Shown here one piece after another: positions 4,227-5,488 of a stretch of 5,488 nt of DNA (positions are counted from its first letter, which is position 1; each line of letters opens with the position of its first letter). The notes under the pieces are model-generated. The model was not told the origin of the DNA and searched no databases. It saw only the letters and a program-made list of their open reading frames with translations. Source of the stretch: Candidatus Magasanikbacteria bacterium RIFCSPHIGHO2_02_FULL_47_14 (lineage in GTDB: Bacteria; Patescibacteriota; Patescibacteriia; Magasanikbacterales; UBA922); assembly GCA_001784275.1 (NCBI GenBank), contig MFQB01000051.1, forward strand, positions 11,229 through 16,716, in the 5' to 3' direction. Both the position numbers and the translations under genes were made by a program.

Positions 4227-5488
4227 ATGTCAGACGCAATGGAAAAAATTGTTTCTCTCGCCAAGCGACGGGGATTTATCTACCCGGACTCAGAGATTTA
4301 TGGAGGAATGGCGAACAGCTGGGATTACGGTCCACTCGGTATTTTGTTGAAAAACAATATTAAACGCGAGTGGTGGAAGTTTTTTGTCCAACAACAGTCG
4401 GATATGGTCGGTCTGGACTCTTCGATCATTATGAACCCAAAGGTCTGGGAGGCGAGCGGACATATTCAAAACTTCACTGATCCCTTGGTTGAATGTAAAC
4501 AATGTCATAAGCGGTTTCGAGCGGACCACCTTTTGGAAGCAGCAAACGGTGCGGAGCCTCAACACGAGAAGGAGCAGCCGGTAGATATCTCTTCGATCCA
4601 CTGCCCGTCCTGTGACGGAGAACTTACCGATGTAAAACAGTTTAACTTGATGTTTAAAACGCATGTCGGCGCGACCGAAGATAGTGGATCAGCAGCCTAT
4701 CTTCGTCCAGAGTTGGCCGCAGGTATGTTTACCAATTTCAAAAATGTTATTGATACCATGCGTGCACGACTGCCATTGGGCATTGCACAACAGGGGAGAG
4801 CATTTCGAAATGAAATTACAACCGGAAACTTTATCTTCCGCACCCGTGAGTTTGAGATCATGGAGTTTGAGTACTTCTGTCATCCCAAAGATTGGGAGCT
4901 TCACTTTGAACGCTGGTTAAATGAAATTAGACGATGGTGGTCAGAGATATTTATGGCCGACCCGGCACATTTTGTCTATCGCGAAATTCCCGATGGCGAA
5001 CGCGCGCATTACTCAGAACGCACAGTTGATATTGAATATCTGTATCCATTCGGACAAAAGGAGCTTCACGGTATTGCCTATCGTACTGACTTTGACTTAA
5101 AGCGTCACATGGAGGTGAGCGGGGTAGATTTAACTTACCGCGATCCAATCACTGGCGAAAAGTTTTTGCCTCACGTGATCGAGCCAACATTTGGAGTTGA
5201 TCGTATGGTTCTTCTTGCGCTGCTTGAGCATTACCACGAAATTGAAGGTGGGCGTGACGAAGAAACAGAGAGCAAGCATGAAAAAGAAGTTATTCTGCGC
5301 TTACCAAAAAAGTTGGCACCGATTACTGTGGCTATCTTGCCACTTTCGAAGAAAGAGCCACTGCAAGAAATTGCGCGTTCACTCCAGACAACGTTATCGC
5401 GACAGTGGATGACTCAATATGACGAGACCGCCAGCATCGGAAAGCGTTACCGACGACAGGATGAGATCGGAACTCCTTACTGTGTTAC
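4227..5488 (+). CDS. glyS: Glycyl-tRNA synthetase, single-chain class II type, 3'-truncated
   Basis: Charges tRNA-Gly with glycine. This is the alpha2 single-chain type (Thermus/Mycoplasma/eukaryote-like), not the alpha2beta2 type. The 420 residues seen contain the N-terminal block VSLAKRRGFIYPDSEIYGG and WDYGPLG (residues 9-38), a zinc ribbon with C90-x2-C93 and C126-x2-C129, FNLMFKTHVGA (139-149), LRPE with the likely glycine-recognising E162, motif 2 FRNEITTGNFIFRTREFE (193-210), and motif 3 with FGVDR (322-326). The anticodon-binding domain starts near 363 (LAPITVAILPLS) and is cut at the window edge, probably lacking about 35-40 residues by comparison with the family. The usual PETAQGI block reads PELAAGM (161-167) here. 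ATG 4227 is chosen because the family begins a few residues before xKIVSLAKRRGF; an ATG at 4239 is the alternative. No Shine-Dalgarno motif precedes it. The T-box upstream supports both identity and regulation. Confidence 0.96.
   Translation, partial: MSDAMEKIVSLAKRRGFIYPDSEIYGGMANSWDYGPLGILLKNNIKREWWKFFVQQQSDMVGLDSSIIMNPKVWEASGHIQNFTDPLVECKQCHKRFRADHLLEAANGAEPQHEKEQPVDISSIHCPSCDGELTDVKQFNLMFKTHVGATEDSGSAAYLRPELAAGMFTNFKNVIDTMRARLPLGIAQQGRAFRNEITTGNFIFRTREFEIMEFEYFCHPKDWELHFERWLNEIRRWWSEIFMADPAHFVYREIPDGERAHYSERTVDIEYLYPFGQKELHGIAYRTDFDLKRHMEVSGVDLTYRDPITGEKFLPHVIEPTFGVDRMVLLALLEHYHEIEGGRDEETESKHEKEVILRLPKKLAPITVAILPLSKKEPLQEIARSLQTTLSRQWMTQYDETASIGKRYRRQDEIGTPYCV

Overview
The window looks like a bacterial chromosome fragment of moderate GC, roughly 45-50% outside one segment. 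It carries housekeeping genes in compact order, all on the + strand. The single-chain class II glycyl-tRNA synthetase and the general lack of Shine-Dalgarno motifs before the moderate-GC genes would fit a Patescibacteria/CPR-type genome. That assignment is an inference with modest confidence; no rRNA or other taxonomic marker is present.

Layout, left to right. (1) Bases 3-848 are the 3' end of a beta-propeller protein with six Asp-box/BNR motifs. (2) Bases 860-1411 are a complete ribosome recycling factor gene, frr, 11 bases further on. (3) Bases 1412-1739 contain no large gene but are dense in signals. There is a near-consensus extended -10 promoter, a possible nearly leaderless 22-codon leader ORF, and a pair of mutually exclusive hairpins ending in a rho-independent terminator, which together look like an attenuator. 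After them comes a possible 29-codon ORF whose stop overlaps the next start as ATGA. (4) Bases 1740-2816 are an ATP-grasp ligase gene far richer in GC than everything around it, so probably acquired. A strong GC-rich hairpin without a T tract follows it. (5) Bases 2904-3998 are a complete M20-family zinc peptidase/deacylase gene. (6) Bases 4028-4199 hold a promoter and a short glycine-type T-box riboswitch with a full antiterminator bulge and a competing terminator. (7) From 4227 to the window edge is glyS, missing its last few dozen codons.

How the parts work together. frr and glyS are core translation genes. The T-box should couple glyS transcription to uncharged tRNA-Gly. The GC-rich segment with its own leader, small ORF, ATP-grasp enzyme and closing hairpin reads as an independent accessory unit placed between housekeeping genes. 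It is the best candidate here for something undescribed: a small peptide translationally coupled to an ATP-grasp ligase under possible attenuation control. This is a hypothesis from gene arrangement, not a demonstrated system.
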